Below are positions 25,786-35,262 of a DNA stretch of 51,880 nt, one piece after another. A program made the position numbers and the translations under genes. Below the pieces are notes generated by a model. The model was not told the origin of the DNA. It did not search any database and worked only from the letters and a program-made list of their open reading frames with translations. This stretch comes from AEGEAN-183 sp964342745 (GTDB taxonomy: Bacteria; Pseudomonadota; Gammaproteobacteria; Magnimaribacterales; Magnimaribacteraceae). Within the stretch, counting starts at the first letter, position 1; each line of letters starts with the position of its first letter. The DNA is taken from the NCBI GenBank assembly GCA_964342745.1, contig CAYFFW010000008.1, forward strand, positions 1-51,880, read 5' to 3'.

Positions 25786-27039
25786 CTATAAAGTTTTATT
25801 TGATAAGTTGTTTTTATCAATATACCAGGCCAATAAGAAGACCAAGAAAAATAAAGGGAGGATAGTTAAAAAAGGAAGAGAATAAGATATATCATAAAGA
25901 ATTCCTCCTAAAAAAGGGCCAACACAGAAGCCTAATCCAGGTGCAATCATTGCTAAGCCCACTGCAGCACCTTGATTTTCTGAGTCTGCACTAAGAGAAG
26001 CTGTGGCAGTATAACCGGGAGTTCCTAAACCCATACCTAGACCAATAATAGACATACCTGCAACATAAATACCAAATGTACCTGCAGATACTGCCACTAA
26101 AGTACCAAGTATAAAAAAAGGTACTGACCACTGAACTAACTTGATTGGAAGAACTTTTATCTTTTGCACTATTGTCAGTTGAGCAACTATCGAAGTAAAA
26201 GCCATAAATCCAAGAGCAATACCAAGGCTTTGTTGGGTTATTAAGATGGACATAGAAAACCTATCTTGAAGATAGAAAGCTGTGATGGATTGGATTATTG
26301 CAAATGAAGAAAATATAAGCACTCCAGTTGAAATTAACATCAAATTTGATTTATCAAAATTGAAACCCTGTCCTTCAGAGTTAGAATCCTTTCTTACAAA
26401 GGATTCTGGTAAAAGGAAATATACAAAGAATAAGGCGACGACCATTAAGAAGGACATAAGTAAAAGAGGAATTAAACGACCATAGGCTTGTAGGGAGTTA
26501 GGGAAAATACTGGTATTAGCTAAAAGGAATGCTACAAAGGCTACCAAAACAGGGCCAAGAATTGTTCCAATATTATTTGCAGCTCCAAACTGACCCATTC
26601 CTGCTGACCTGTTTTCTTCAGTTGTTACATCAGCAACAGTTGCTCCAGTTGCAGGTCTCATTCCTGCACCTAAAGCTGAATTAATTGTTCTTGCTAGGAG
26701 GATAAATAAAACTAAATAAGTGAAAGAGAAAAAACCTATCAATCCTAAATAGGCTATCCAACAAAACACGAGGGTAGAAGATATATAGCCCACTAACCCT
26801 ACTAGCAGAACAAATTTTCTTCCTTTCTTATCACTAAGTTTTCCCCAGTAAGGGGTAAAAATTAGGAACATTAGAGCTGAAAAGGATACTAAAGAAGTTA
26901 TCAATTTAACACTAAACCCTAATTCACGCCCTATTAAAGGCATAGTTTGCCAATAAACGGATTGACCCATACTTACAAAGATTACTGTAGGTATAAGAAG
27001 CGCTATTATCTTTTTATTTTTTTCTTCTAGATTAATAAT
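25786..27039 (-). CDS. MFS transporter, apparent ATT start
   Basis: A major facilitator with 12 hydrophobic helices, close in style to the TetA/drug-proton antiporter group: GKLSDKKGRKFVLL is the loop 2-3 motif, and NNIGTILGPVL matches the antiporter helix 5 motif. Substrate unknown. The first ATG in frame (26970) falls inside the first membrane helix (KKIIALLIPTVIFVSMGQS), so the true start must be upstream. That region has no ATG, GTG or TTG before the in-frame stop at 27058. The end of the preceding gene reads AAAGG TAA GA followed by two ATT codons (27039 and 27036), which places a ribosome binding site 5 bases before the first ATT. Starting there gives about 417 residues. Confidence 0.8.
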   Translation of the reverse strand: MINLEEKNKKIIALLIPTVIFVSMGQSVYWQTMPLIGRELGFSVKLITSLVSFSALMFLIFTPYWGKLSDKKGRKFVLLVGLVGYISSTLVFCWIAYLGLIGFFSFTYLVLFILLARTINSALGAGMRPATGATVADVTTEENRSAGMGQFGAANNIGTILGPVLVAFVAFLLANTSIFPNSLQAYGRLIPLLLMSFLMVVALFFVYFLLPESFVRKDSNSEGQGFNFDKSNLMLISTGVLIFSSFAIIQSITAFYLQDRFSMSILITQQSLGIALGFMAFTSIVAQLTIVQKIKVLPIKLVQWSVPFFILGTLVAVSAGTFGIYVAGMSIIGLGMGLGTPGYTATASLSADSENQGAAVGLAMIAPGLGFCVGPFLGGILYDISYSLPFLTILPLFFLVFLLAWYIDKNNLSNKTL

Positions 27040-27041
27040 TC

Positions 27042-29183
27042 TTACCTTTGATCCTTGTCAGTTCTTAATAAGAAAGCATATTCCATAGCTACTTCTTCTA
27101 AGCTTGCAAATCTGCCGCTTAATCCACTGTGGCCTGCAGATAGATTTACTTTCATCAATATAGGGTTTTCTGATTGATTATATTCTCTAAGTTTTGCTAC
27201 GTATTTAGCTGGTTCATAATATTGAACCTGTGAGTCCCATAAACCTGCAGTAACTAAAATACTTGGGTATTTTAGATAGTCAATATTGTCATAAGGGGAA
27301 TACCTCATTATGTAATCAAATTCTTCTTTATTCTCAGGGTTACCCCATTCATCATATTCCCCTGTAGTTAAAGGTATAGATGGATCAGACATTGTGGTGA
27401 CTATGTCTACAAAAGGAACGTTTGAGATTATGCCTTTATAAAGTTCTGGCTCCATATTTATTATTGCGCCCATTAAAAGTCCTCCAGCACTTCCTCCTGC
27501 TGCATAGACTCTGTCTGAGTGAGCATAGCCTTTATCTATAAGAGCTTTGGTAACATCAATAAAATCATAGAATGTGTTTAGTTTTTTAAACATCTTTCCA
27601 TCTTCATACCATTGCCTTCCAAGCTCCTGCCCTCCTCTGACGTGTGCCATTGCAAAAACAAAACCTCTGTTTAAAAGGCTAAGTCTTGAGGAGCTAAAAC
27701 CTGGATCTATAGAATTACCATATGAACCGTAGCCATAAACCAGTAAAGGATTTTTGCGTTTATTAAAGGTATCTCTTTTATAAACTAAAGAAACAGGCAC
27801 TTCAGTCCCATCTCTTGCCTTTATATTTATCCTTTCAACTTTATAAGTGCTAGGTGAGAAATCTCCTAAAACCTCAGCTTGTTTTAAAAGCTTTTGTTTT
27901 CCTGTATTTAGTTCTAAAGAATAAACGCTATCTGGGGTACTCATACTTGTATACCCAAAATAAAGCTTTTTACTTTTATATTCAGGATTGGCAGCAAAAT
28001 AACTTAAATAAGCTGGATCATTAAACTCTACTTTGTTTAATAATTTTGCGTTTTTGTCCAAAATTTTAATTTGTCTCAACCCTTTTTCTCTTTCTAGGAT
28101 TGCAATATTTTCAGGAAAAGTTAAAAAAGATTGCAATAAAACTTCATCGCTATGTGGGATTAATTCACTCCATTTATCCTTTAGAGAAGAGTCTTTCAAT
28201 GTGGTCTCCATCAATCTAAAGTTTTTAGCTTTCCAATTTGTAAGAATAATTAACCTTTCTCCATCATCTTCAACAGAATAGATGTGATCTTCTTCTCTCT
28301 TTAGAACTTTAATAGGATTACTCAATGGTTCTTTTGTATGAATTAATAAGGTCTCACTACTAGTAGTGCTAGAAATATTTATTTCTATGTATTCGGAAGA
28401 CCGTGAATTTCCAACTGTTAAATAAAAAGTGTTGTCCTTTTCTTCATAAACCAGATGATCTTTAGATTGATCAAGTCCTATTTCATGTCTGTAGACTCTA
28501 TATGGTAGAAGTGTTTCTGGGTGCCTTAATACATAAAACAAATACTTACCATCATTAGACCAGGCCATAGCCCCTGAAGTATTCTTGATAATGTCTTTGG
28601 AAAATCTTTGTGTTTTAAGATCCTTTATTCTCAAGGAGTATTGCCGTCTTCCTGTAGTGTCTTCTGCTATTGCCATGAAATTCTCATCAAGAGAAATGCT
28701 CCAGTTAGCTAAAGTATAGAAATCAGAGTTTTCCGCTAATTTATTAACATCTAGAATGATTTCTTCTTCTTTTGTTTGAATTCTTTTTCTTATGTAAATT
28801 GCATGCTCATTATCAGGCTCATAGCGCCTAAAGTACTCATATGACCCAAGTGCAATAGGAACTGAGTCTTCCTTTTTAGGAACTCTAGAGAGTATTTCCT
28901 CAAATAATTTATCTCTTTCGTCAGTTCCAGATTCAAACCATTGATCAAGAAATTGATTCTCAGCTTTGAGGTGATTTATTACTTCTGGGCTCTCCCTTTT
29001 GTCATCCCTCATCCAATAGTAATGATCTACTCTTATGACCCCATGAGAGTCAAACTTCACAGCTTCTTTTTTTGGTAGTGGTGGTTTTAAAATTTTCAAA
29101 TCTTTCTTTTGTACTTCTTCTGAACAAGAGATTAGAGCGCAGACTATCAGAAAAACGACAAATTTCTTCTTATTGTTTCTCAT
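27042..29183 (-). CDS. ptrB: Lipoprotein prolyl oligopeptidase family peptidase (oligopeptidase B type)
   Basis: Serine peptidase of family S9 with N-terminal beta-propeller and C-terminal alpha/beta hydrolase domain; oligopeptidase B cleaves short peptides after basic residues. The 713-residue protein has HYYWMRDD near the start, the nucleophile motif GGSAGGLLMGA and a C-terminal AGHSG His. Unlike cytoplasmic OpdB, it begins with a lipoprotein signal peptide: hydrophobic stretch then LISC with C20, so it is probably anchored in the envelope. Its stop is 2 bases before the apparent ATT start of the MFS gene. The start touches the end of der (1-base overlap). Confidence 0.88.
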   Translation of the reverse strand: MRNNKKKFVVFLIVCALISCSEEVQKKDLKILKPPLPKKEAVKFDSHGVIRVDHYYWMRDDKRESPEVINHLKAENQFLDQWFESGTDERDKLFEEILSRVPKKEDSVPIALGSYEYFRRYEPDNEHAIYIRKRIQTKEEEIILDVNKLAENSDFYTLANWSISLDENFMAIAEDTTGRRQYSLRIKDLKTQRFSKDIIKNTSGAMAWSNDGKYLFYVLRHPETLLPYRVYRHEIGLDQSKDHLVYEEKDNTFYLTVGNSRSSEYIEINISSTTSSETLLIHTKEPLSNPIKVLKREEDHIYSVEDDGERLIILTNWKAKNFRLMETTLKDSSLKDKWSELIPHSDEVLLQSFLTFPENIAILEREKGLRQIKILDKNAKLLNKVEFNDPAYLSYFAANPEYKSKKLYFGYTSMSTPDSVYSLELNTGKQKLLKQAEVLGDFSPSTYKVERINIKARDGTEVPVSLVYKRDTFNKRKNPLLVYGYGSYGNSIDPGFSSSRLSLLNRGFVFAMAHVRGGQELGRQWYEDGKMFKKLNTFYDFIDVTKALIDKGYAHSDRVYAAGGSAGGLLMGAIINMEPELYKGIISNVPFVDIVTTMSDPSIPLTTGEYDEWGNPENKEEFDYIMRYSPYDNIDYLKYPSILVTAGLWDSQVQYYEPAKYVAKLREYNQSENPILMKVNLSAGHSGLSGRFASLEEVAMEYAFLLRTDKDQR

Positions 29184-30559
29184 TATTTTTTTACTTTCTT
29201 TATTAATCTTTTCCTTTTTTTCTTTTGTCTGTCTGTTAATAGATTGGGCTTATCTTTATAAGGATTCTCTCCTTCACGAAATTCTACGAATACGGGTGTC
29301 GATAAAAGACCAAGGGCTTCTCTAAAATAATTCTCTATAAATTTCTTATAAGAATGAGGAAGTTTAGATAAATTTGAACCATGGAAAATAAGTAAAGGGG
29401 GGTTCTTGCCTCCTTGATGTACATATCTTAATTTAGGTCTAAATCTTCCTGACAAAGGAGGTTCTTGTTTCCTTATAGCCTTGGTTAAAAGTCTGTTCAG
29501 TAAAGAAGTATCTAAGTCTTTGCTACTAGATAGATAAGCCTCTTTAGATAATCCTAATAACTTTTTTAACCCTTGATTTTTCTTTGCAGAAATTAAACTT
29601 ACTCCTATATATTTTGCAAAATTTAATTTTCTTTCTATTAGGTCTGCTAAATCATTCAATTCTTTTTCTGACAATAAATCTATTTTATTAGCAACAACTA
29701 AAACAGGTTTTCCTATAGTTAAAGCCAAACCCAATAAATGCATGTCTTGATCAACAAATGGTTCTTCAGAATCTATCATTAACATCACAACATCTGATTT
29801 CTTTATAGAGCTTATGCTTTGGTAAACAGAAGATTGCTCCACTTCATCTTTGGAAACTCTTTTTTTCCTTACTCCCGCAGTATCTACAAGTATTATTTTC
29901 TTATCTTGCACAGGAATCTCTATAGAGTCTCTTGTAGTTCCTGACTCTGGAGAGACCACAACCCTTTCTAGACCTATCATTTTATTGATCAAGGTCGATT
30001 TACCTACATTAGGCCTCCCTACTATAGAGATTTTTAAATAACTTCCATTGTCATCGTTTTGATTAATTCTTTTTGTAGGTGATAAATCATCTAGTGATGA
30101 CCTTAGGCTTACAAAACCTTGATTGTGAGCGCAGGAAATCAATTTTTTATCTTTGAAACCAAGAGAATCAAATTCAGTAGCTCTTGAAGAATCTTTTGAA
30201 TTGTCAATTTTATTAACTATCAACATAACCTGTTTATTGGTCTTTCTTAATTTCATAGCTATCTCTTCATCTAAAGACAATAAACCATCCTTTCCATCAA
30301 CTACAAAAAATAAAATATCTGCCTCTTTGATAGCAACTTCTGTCTGTTTTATGACATCTCTGCTCAAATCAGAAGACTCCTTTCCCATACCTCCAGTATC
30401 AATAAGTATGATTTCTGAATTTGAAATACTCCCATATTGCCTGTCTCTGGTTAGCCCAGAGAAATCAGCTACAAGTGCCGTTCTTGACCCAGTTAAAATA
30501 TTGAAAAGGCTTGATTTACCAACATTCGGCCTTCCAACTATAGCGACTATAGAAGACAT
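29183..30559 (-). CDS. der: GTPase Der (EngA)
   Basis: Essential GTPase with two tandem G domains, needed for 50S ribosome assembly. The 458-residue protein carries GRPNVGKSSLFN (residues about 8-19) and GRPNVGKSTLIN (about 180-191), each followed by DTGG or DTAG and NKID motifs, and a basic KH-like C-terminal domain ending in a lysine/arginine-rich tail. The bamB-der order is as in E. coli; here ptrB follows directly. Confidence 0.98.
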   Translation of the reverse strand: MSSIVAIVGRPNVGKSSLFNILTGSRTALVADFSGLTRDRQYGSISNSEIILIDTGGMGKESSDLSRDVIKQTEVAIKEADILFFVVDGKDGLLSLDEEIAMKLRKTNKQVMLIVNKIDNSKDSSRATEFDSLGFKDKKLISCAHNQGFVSLRSSLDDLSPTKRINQNDDNGSYLKISIVGRPNVGKSTLINKMIGLERVVVSPESGTTRDSIEIPVQDKKIILVDTAGVRKKRVSKDEVEQSSVYQSISSIKKSDVVMLMIDSEEPFVDQDMHLLGLALTIGKPVLVVANKIDLLSEKELNDLADLIERKLNFAKYIGVSLISAKKNQGLKKLLGLSKEAYLSSSKDLDTSLLNRLLTKAIRKQEPPLSGRFRPKLRYVHQGGKNPPLLIFHGSNLSKLPHSYKKFIENYFREALGLLSTPVFVEFREGENPYKDKPNLLTDRQKKKRKRLIKKVKK

Positions 30560-30602
30560 AAGTTAAAACTCTTCATTAAGAAAAAGGAAATATTATAAAG
30601 AC

Positions 30603-31766
30603 TTATTTAGAAGATAAGAAAAATAGCTTTCCCTTATCATCTGTTACAACTATTTTATCTCCTTCTGTTACTAATTCTAACAATGGGTTCTTTGATATTT
30701 TAGTTCTTGCTATAAAAGAGCCATCGGTTGCATTAATAAGGTGTAGGTAACCCTCGAAATCACCTACCAAAATATTACCCCTTAGATTTACAGGCGAAGT
30801 CAGTCCTCTTAACTTTAATCCTTGTTGTTGCCATAAAATAACCCCTGAAGAGAGACCAAAAGCTTTAATAATATCCTTTTCACCTATCGCGATTATTCTA
30901 GATCTGGCCTCTACTAAGTCTTTCGTAGTTGAAAGTTTTTCCTGCCAAGCAGGCCTTCCTTGTTGTAAATCAATTGCAGTTATGTTTCCTTGATAGGAAG
31001 CTGAAATAAAAATATTGTTAGAAACAACAACTTGACCGTCTATATCAACTATCCTCTCTAATTCTGAAGTTCCTTCATTCATAGTTGTAGGTGCTTCTAA
31101 CCTAACTGCACCTGAATCAGGGTAAATCATTGCTACAGTGCCATTTGCAAATCCAGTAAAAATGAAACCTTGTTCTATGATGGGCTTTGAAGTTCCTCTT
31201 AGACTCAAATTAGGGACGCTTACCTGATGTACCCAATTCCTTTCCCCAGTAGATATATCAAATCCACTAAGGCTTCCATCAGCACCTTGTACGACCACAA
31301 CACTGCCATCTGTTGTTGGAGAAGAAAGAATTTCTCCAGTAATTTGTGATCTCCAAATCTCTTGCCCTCTATCTTGACTTAGTGCAACCACTTCTCCATC
31401 TTGAGTACCATAAATAATCTTTTTAAATGAGGAAATTACTCCTCCAGAAGTCTTATCTTCAGTACTTCTAGTCCATAATTCATTACCTGTCTTCCTGTCA
31501 AAAGCGAACAACTCGCCTTCAGAGTTAATATAAAAAATTGTTTCTGCATTCATTGAAGGCTGAATTCTTCCTATTTTTTCTGTCTTTCCTACTTTTGCGC
31601 TCCATAAAAGGTTTATTTCAGCTTTTTGATTTATCTCTTCTAGCTCTACTGGTAATTCAATCTCTTCTTCGTCATCACCCCAAAATTTCAGCCCACTTAG
31701 TGCAGAACATCCAAAAAATGAAATACAAATCACTAGAATAGAAATAATTTTAAAAAGTCTTTTCAT
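30603..31766 (-). CDS. bamB: Outer membrane assembly lipoprotein BamB
   Basis: Periplasm-facing lipoprotein of the BAM complex, an eight-bladed PQQ-type beta-propeller that helps deliver outer membrane proteins to BamA. The 387-residue protein has a lipoprotein signal peptide ending FFGC with C20, and repeated blades such as GNELWTR, GQEIWRS and GRPAWQEKLS. It lies between yfgM and der as in E. coli. BamC is at 44605-45600. Confidence 0.95.
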   Translation of the reverse strand: MKRLFKIISILVICISFFGCSALSGLKFWGDDEEEIELPVELEEINQKAEINLLWSAKVGKTEKIGRIQPSMNAETIFYINSEGELFAFDRKTGNELWTRSTEDKTSGGVISSFKKIIYGTQDGEVVALSQDRGQEIWRSQITGEILSSPTTDGSVVVVQGADGSLSGFDISTGERNWVHQVSVPNLSLRGTSKPIIEQGFIFTGFANGTVAMIYPDSGAVRLEAPTTMNEGTSELERIVDIDGQVVVSNNIFISASYQGNITAIDLQQGRPAWQEKLSTTKDLVEARSRIIAIGEKDIIKAFGLSSGVILWQQQGLKLRGLTSPVNLRGNILVGDFEGYLHLINATDGSFIARTKISKNPLLELVTEGDKIVVTDDKGKLFFLSSK

Positions 31767-32405
31767 TTAACCTTCCAACGAAGATAGTTTCATTTGTAAC
31801 AAAGCCCTTATAGACTGATTTTGAGTAGATTCAAGAGCTTTAAGGTAGCTCAATCTAGCTTCATCAAATTGACCTAACAATTCTTCTGCATCTCCTTTTA
31901 CTTCATAAAGGGCACTATTTTTTTCTTTGGCTTGGTTGATTATTTCCAACGCCTCTTCAGGACTTTCTTTTGCCAATAAAACTCTTGCTAACCTAATTCT
32001 TGCGGTTATCTCTATGGGGTCGAAATCTGAACTCCATTTTTTTTCATGCCTCTTTAACACCCACTTAAGGTGTTTTTCAGCAGCATTTAAGTCATCTGTC
32101 TCTGCAGAAATTTTTGCTAAATGTAATGAAACTAGATCTGCATAAAGAGTATTTGGATGTTTGTTAATTATTTGATCAGCTATTAATTTCTCATCCGAAT
32201 CTTGGTTGTTGAGAGAATCTATAAATTCCTCATATAAATCAGAAGATTCTTGGAAGTTTTGAGTTTGATTTTTAGTCCATGCGTCCCAACCCACTACACC
32301 TCCTCCAATCAAAACTACAGAAAGAAGTAATAAATACTTATATCTTTGCCACAATGAGCTAAGAAACTCTGTGTATTCTTCTTCCGTTGAAGAAAGCTTA
32401 ACCAT
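31767..32405 (-). CDS. yfgM: YfgM family tetratricopeptide membrane protein
   Basis: A 212-residue protein with one N-terminal membrane helix (YLLLLSVVLIGGGVVGWDAW, residues about 19-38) and a helical periplasmic TPR-like domain. In E. coli YfgM associates with PpiD at the SecYEG translocon and acts as an ancillary chaperone. Directly abuts bamB (its stop precedes the bamB ATG) and follows hisS by 6 bases, the conserved hisS-yfgM-bamB-der order. Confidence 0.9.
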   Translation of the reverse strand: MVKLSSTEEEYTEFLSSLWQRYKYLLLLSVVLIGGGVVGWDAWTKNQTQNFQESSDLYEEFIDSLNNQDSDEKLIADQIINKHPNTLYADLVSLHLAKISAETDDLNAAEKHLKWVLKRHEKKWSSDFDPIEITARIRLARVLLAKESPEEALEIINQAKEKNSALYEVKGDAEELLGQFDEARLSYLKALESTQNQSIRALLQMKLSSLEG

Positions 32406-32411
32406 ATTATT

Positions 32412-33689
32412 TTAAGAGTAAATCTCTGATAGTTTATTAATTAGCTGATCTAAATCAAGTGTCTCTTGAGCTTTGTCTCCTCGAAGATCTTTAATCGATA
32501 TTGTATTATCCTTCAACTCACCCTCACCTACAATCAAAGCTAAGTTTGCTCCAGATTTATCAGCCCTTTTAAATTGTGAACTAGCACTACTAGCTTCCAA
32601 GTTTACTTTCAAATTAAGAGAAGGGATTTTTTCTCTTATCTTCTCTGCTTTTTTAAGAGCATAAGGTATTGATTCAGCAGTTAAACATATAAAACTACAA
32701 TCGATACTCGAAGTAAATGATGAGTCTAGTTTAGATGAATCACTCAAGAGAAGGATTAATCTTTCCATACCTATAGAAAAACCAATTGCTGGGCAATCCT
32801 TACCACCTAACTGACTCACAAGGCCATCATATCTTCCACCTCCACAAACTGTATCCTTCGATCCTATTTCTTTTGACTTCCATTCAAATACAGTTTTATT
32901 GTAATAATCAAGACCTCTAACTAGTTGATTGTTTATAACAAACTTAATACCTGAATCTGATAGATGCTGTAATAATTTATTAAAGTGATCTTCAGACTCT
33001 TTATCCAGACAATCAACTATCGATGGAGCATCGATCAACATATCTTTAACTGAATCTAATTTCGAATCTAAAATTCTTAAAGGGTTCTGCTTTAATTGTC
33101 TTAAAGAATCTTCTTCTAAATCTTTTAAAAAAGGTTTGAAGAAGTCATTTAAATGCGTTTTATATCTTTCTCTTGTTTCTGAATTACCTAAACTATTAAT
33201 CTCTAAGTTTAATTTATCTTCGACTTCAAGTTTTTTCCAAAGATTTCTAGAGAGCATTATTAACTCTGCATCAGCTGTATGGGAATCAATACCAAAAACT
33301 TCTGCGCTTGCTTGATGGAATTGCCTAGACCTTCCTTTCTGAGGTCTTTCGTACCTAAACATTGGACCTATGTACCACAGTTTAGGTGTGTCTACTCTTA
33401 GTAGATCATTTTCAAGGCAAGCCCTAACGCAACCAGCTGTCCCCTCTGGCCTTAAAGATAATAAATCTCCTCCTTTATCTTCAAATGTATACATTTCCTT
33501 GTTTACAATGTCAGAAGATTCCCCAACTGATCTAGAAAATAAATCAGTTTGTTCCACTAGAGGAAACCTTATTTCATCATATCCGTAAGAAGCGAATACT
33601 TCTCTTAAGTTTGATTCTACATATTGCCAGAGACCAACTTCTTCAGGTTTAATATCATTCATACCTCTTACTGATTTAACTTTAGTCAT
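32412..33689 (-). CDS. hisS: Histidyl-tRNA synthetase
   Basis: Class II aminoacyl-tRNA synthetase for histidine. The 425-residue protein shows RGMNDIKPEE at the N-terminus, motif 2 around RYERPQKGRSRQFHQ, the histidine motifs LVRGLDYYNKTVFEW and GGGRYDGL, and motif 3 (AIGFSIGMERL), followed by the anticodon-binding domain. It lies 3 bases after ispG and before yfgM. Confidence 0.99.
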   Translation of the reverse strand: MTKVKSVRGMNDIKPEEVGLWQYVESNLREVFASYGYDEIRFPLVEQTDLFSRSVGESSDIVNKEMYTFEDKGGDLLSLRPEGTAGCVRACLENDLLRVDTPKLWYIGPMFRYERPQKGRSRQFHQASAEVFGIDSHTADAELIMLSRNLWKKLEVEDKLNLEINSLGNSETRERYKTHLNDFFKPFLKDLEEDSLRQLKQNPLRILDSKLDSVKDMLIDAPSIVDCLDKESEDHFNKLLQHLSDSGIKFVINNQLVRGLDYYNKTVFEWKSKEIGSKDTVCGGGRYDGLVSQLGGKDCPAIGFSIGMERLILLLSDSSKLDSSFTSSIDCSFICLTAESIPYALKKAEKIREKIPSLNLKVNLEASSASSQFKRADKSGANLALIVGEGELKDNTISIKDLRGDKAQETLDLDQLINKLSEIYS

Positions 33690-33692
33690 AAT

Positions 33693-34808
33693 TCAAACTG
33701 ATTTTACGATAACCTCATCGTTCTTATTTTTTTCTTTATTAATTTTTTCTCGAATAAGAGACTCTAGGTGATCAACTAAATTATCACTTTCTATCTTGTG
33801 ATCTGGTTTTCCATCTACATAAATTAGGTTCTTTGGGGAGGCACCTGTTACTCCTAAAGAAACATGCTTGGATTCGCCTGGTCCGTTTACATAACACCCT
33901 ATGACAGCAACATCTAAATTTTCTGAGACATCCTCTAATCTATTTTCTAATTCATTCATTGTTCCTATTACATCAAAATTCATTCTGGAACAGCTAGGAC
34001 AAGCAATAAAATTTATACCCCTAGATCTAAGTTTGAGACTTTTAAGAATATCAAATCCTACTTTTATTTCATTTTCTGGTTCAGAGGCTAGAGAAACTCT
34101 AATTGTATCCCCTATACCATCCAGTAATAGAGCACCCAATCCAATTGAAGATTTCACAGTTCCAGATCTAAAAGCACCAGCTTCGGTAATACCTAAATGA
34201 AGAGGTTGCTGAATTAATTTCGAAATCTTTCTGTAACTTTCTATTGTAAGGAATACATCAGAAGCCTTTATGCTTAGTTTGAAATGCTTGAAGTTTAAAG
34301 ACTCTAAGATCTCAACATGATTCATGGCAGATTCAACTAAAGCATCAGAGTTTGGTTCTCCATATTTCTTTTGAAGTTTTTTCTCCAAAGAACCGGCATT
34401 TACACCAATTCTTATAGGGGTTCCATGATCTTTTGCTGCAGAAACTACCTCTTTAACTCTTTCTTTTTTTCCAATATTTCCTGGATTAATTCTTAGACAG
34501 TCAGCGCCGTTTTTAATCGCCCCTAAAGCCAATTTATGGTCAAAATGAATATCAGCTATAAGAGGTATTTTGGATTTCCTCTTTATTTCTTTAAATGCAA
34601 TAAGAGAATCTTCATCAGGGACAGAAACTCTTACCAAATCAGCTCCGGTATTTTGAAGACTACTTATTTGATTTAAGGTGGCTTCAACATCCCTCGTATC
34701 AGTATTTGTCATGCTTTGTACAGAGATTGGTGCATCCCCTCCAATAAGAACATTACCAACCTTAATTTGTTTAGTTTTCTTTCTATTTATTTGGCAAGGT
34801 AAATTCAT
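33693..34808 (-). CDS. ispG: 4-hydroxy-3-methylbut-2-enyl diphosphate synthase IspG
   Basis: Penultimate MEP-pathway enzyme, converting MEcPP to HMBPP with a [4Fe-4S] cluster. The 371-residue protein has the TIM-barrel start (VQSMTNTDTRDVEAT), PLIADIHFDH, and the C-terminal cluster ligands in ACPSCSRMNFD and VIGCYVNGPGE. It sits between rodZ and hisS as in E. coli. It acts directly before IspH (7303-8238). Confidence 0.98.
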   Translation of the reverse strand: MNLPCQINRKKTKQIKVGNVLIGGDAPISVQSMTNTDTRDVEATLNQISSLQNTGADLVRVSVPDEDSLIAFKEIKRKSKIPLIADIHFDHKLALGAIKNGADCLRINPGNIGKKERVKEVVSAAKDHGTPIRIGVNAGSLEKKLQKKYGEPNSDALVESAMNHVEILESLNFKHFKLSIKASDVFLTIESYRKISKLIQQPLHLGITEAGAFRSGTVKSSIGLGALLLDGIGDTIRVSLASEPENEIKVGFDILKSLKLRSRGINFIACPSCSRMNFDVIGTMNELENRLEDVSENLDVAVIGCYVNGPGESKHVSLGVTGASPKNLIYVDGKPDHKIESDNLVDHLESLIREKINKEKNKNDEVIVKSV

Positions 34809-34839
34809 TTCTGCTTCCGGTTATGCAAATTACATCAAT

Positions 34840-35250
34840 TTAGAAACTTGGGATATAGTCATAATAAAAAACAGCTATTAGTATTATCAACACAATTATA
34901 AAAACAAGAACCCCATAATCTTCAGGTTTAAATGCCAATCTTCCTAAGCGATCTTTCTTTTTCTCTTTCTTAAGTTCCTTCTTTTCTTGCCTTCTCTTAT
35001 CTTTAACGAATCTATCAAAGGCTTTGATAACGATTTCTGGATCCAAATCTAATTTCTTAGAATAAGCTCTCAAGTACCCCTTAACATATGTAGGTCCAGC
35101 CATAATCGAAAAGTTATTTTCTTCTAAAGCTTCTAAATATTTTTCTTGAATCCCCAATTCAACAGAAAGTTTTTTAAACCTTCTTCTTTTCTTCCTTCTT
35201 GCCTCTTTTAAAAGCTCTCCGGGATAAATTCTCTTTTCCTTTTTGGCCAT
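34840..35250 (-). CDS. rodZ: Truncated RodZ-like cytoskeletal membrane protein
   Basis: RodZ links MreB filaments to the membrane in rod-shaped cells. This 136-residue form has the cytoplasmic helix-turn-helix domain (about residues 10-75, GELLKEARRKKRRRFKKLS and AGPTYVKGYLRAYSK), a very basic juxtamembrane stretch (85-110), one membrane helix (about 113-131) and only about five residues beyond it. The periplasmic domain of typical RodZ (E. coli about 337 residues) is absent. The stop is clean and ispG follows after 31 bases, so this looks like real shortening rather than a frameshift. Position before ispG supports the name. Confidence 0.85.
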   Translation of the reverse strand: MAKKEKRIYPGELLKEARRKKRRRFKKLSVELGIQEKYLEALEENNFSIMAGPTYVKGYLRAYSKKLDLDPEIVIKAFDRFVKDKRRQEKKELKKEKKKDRLGRLAFKPEDYGVLVFIIVLIILIAVFYYDYIPSF

Positions 35251-35262
35251 TAGAAACTCAGC

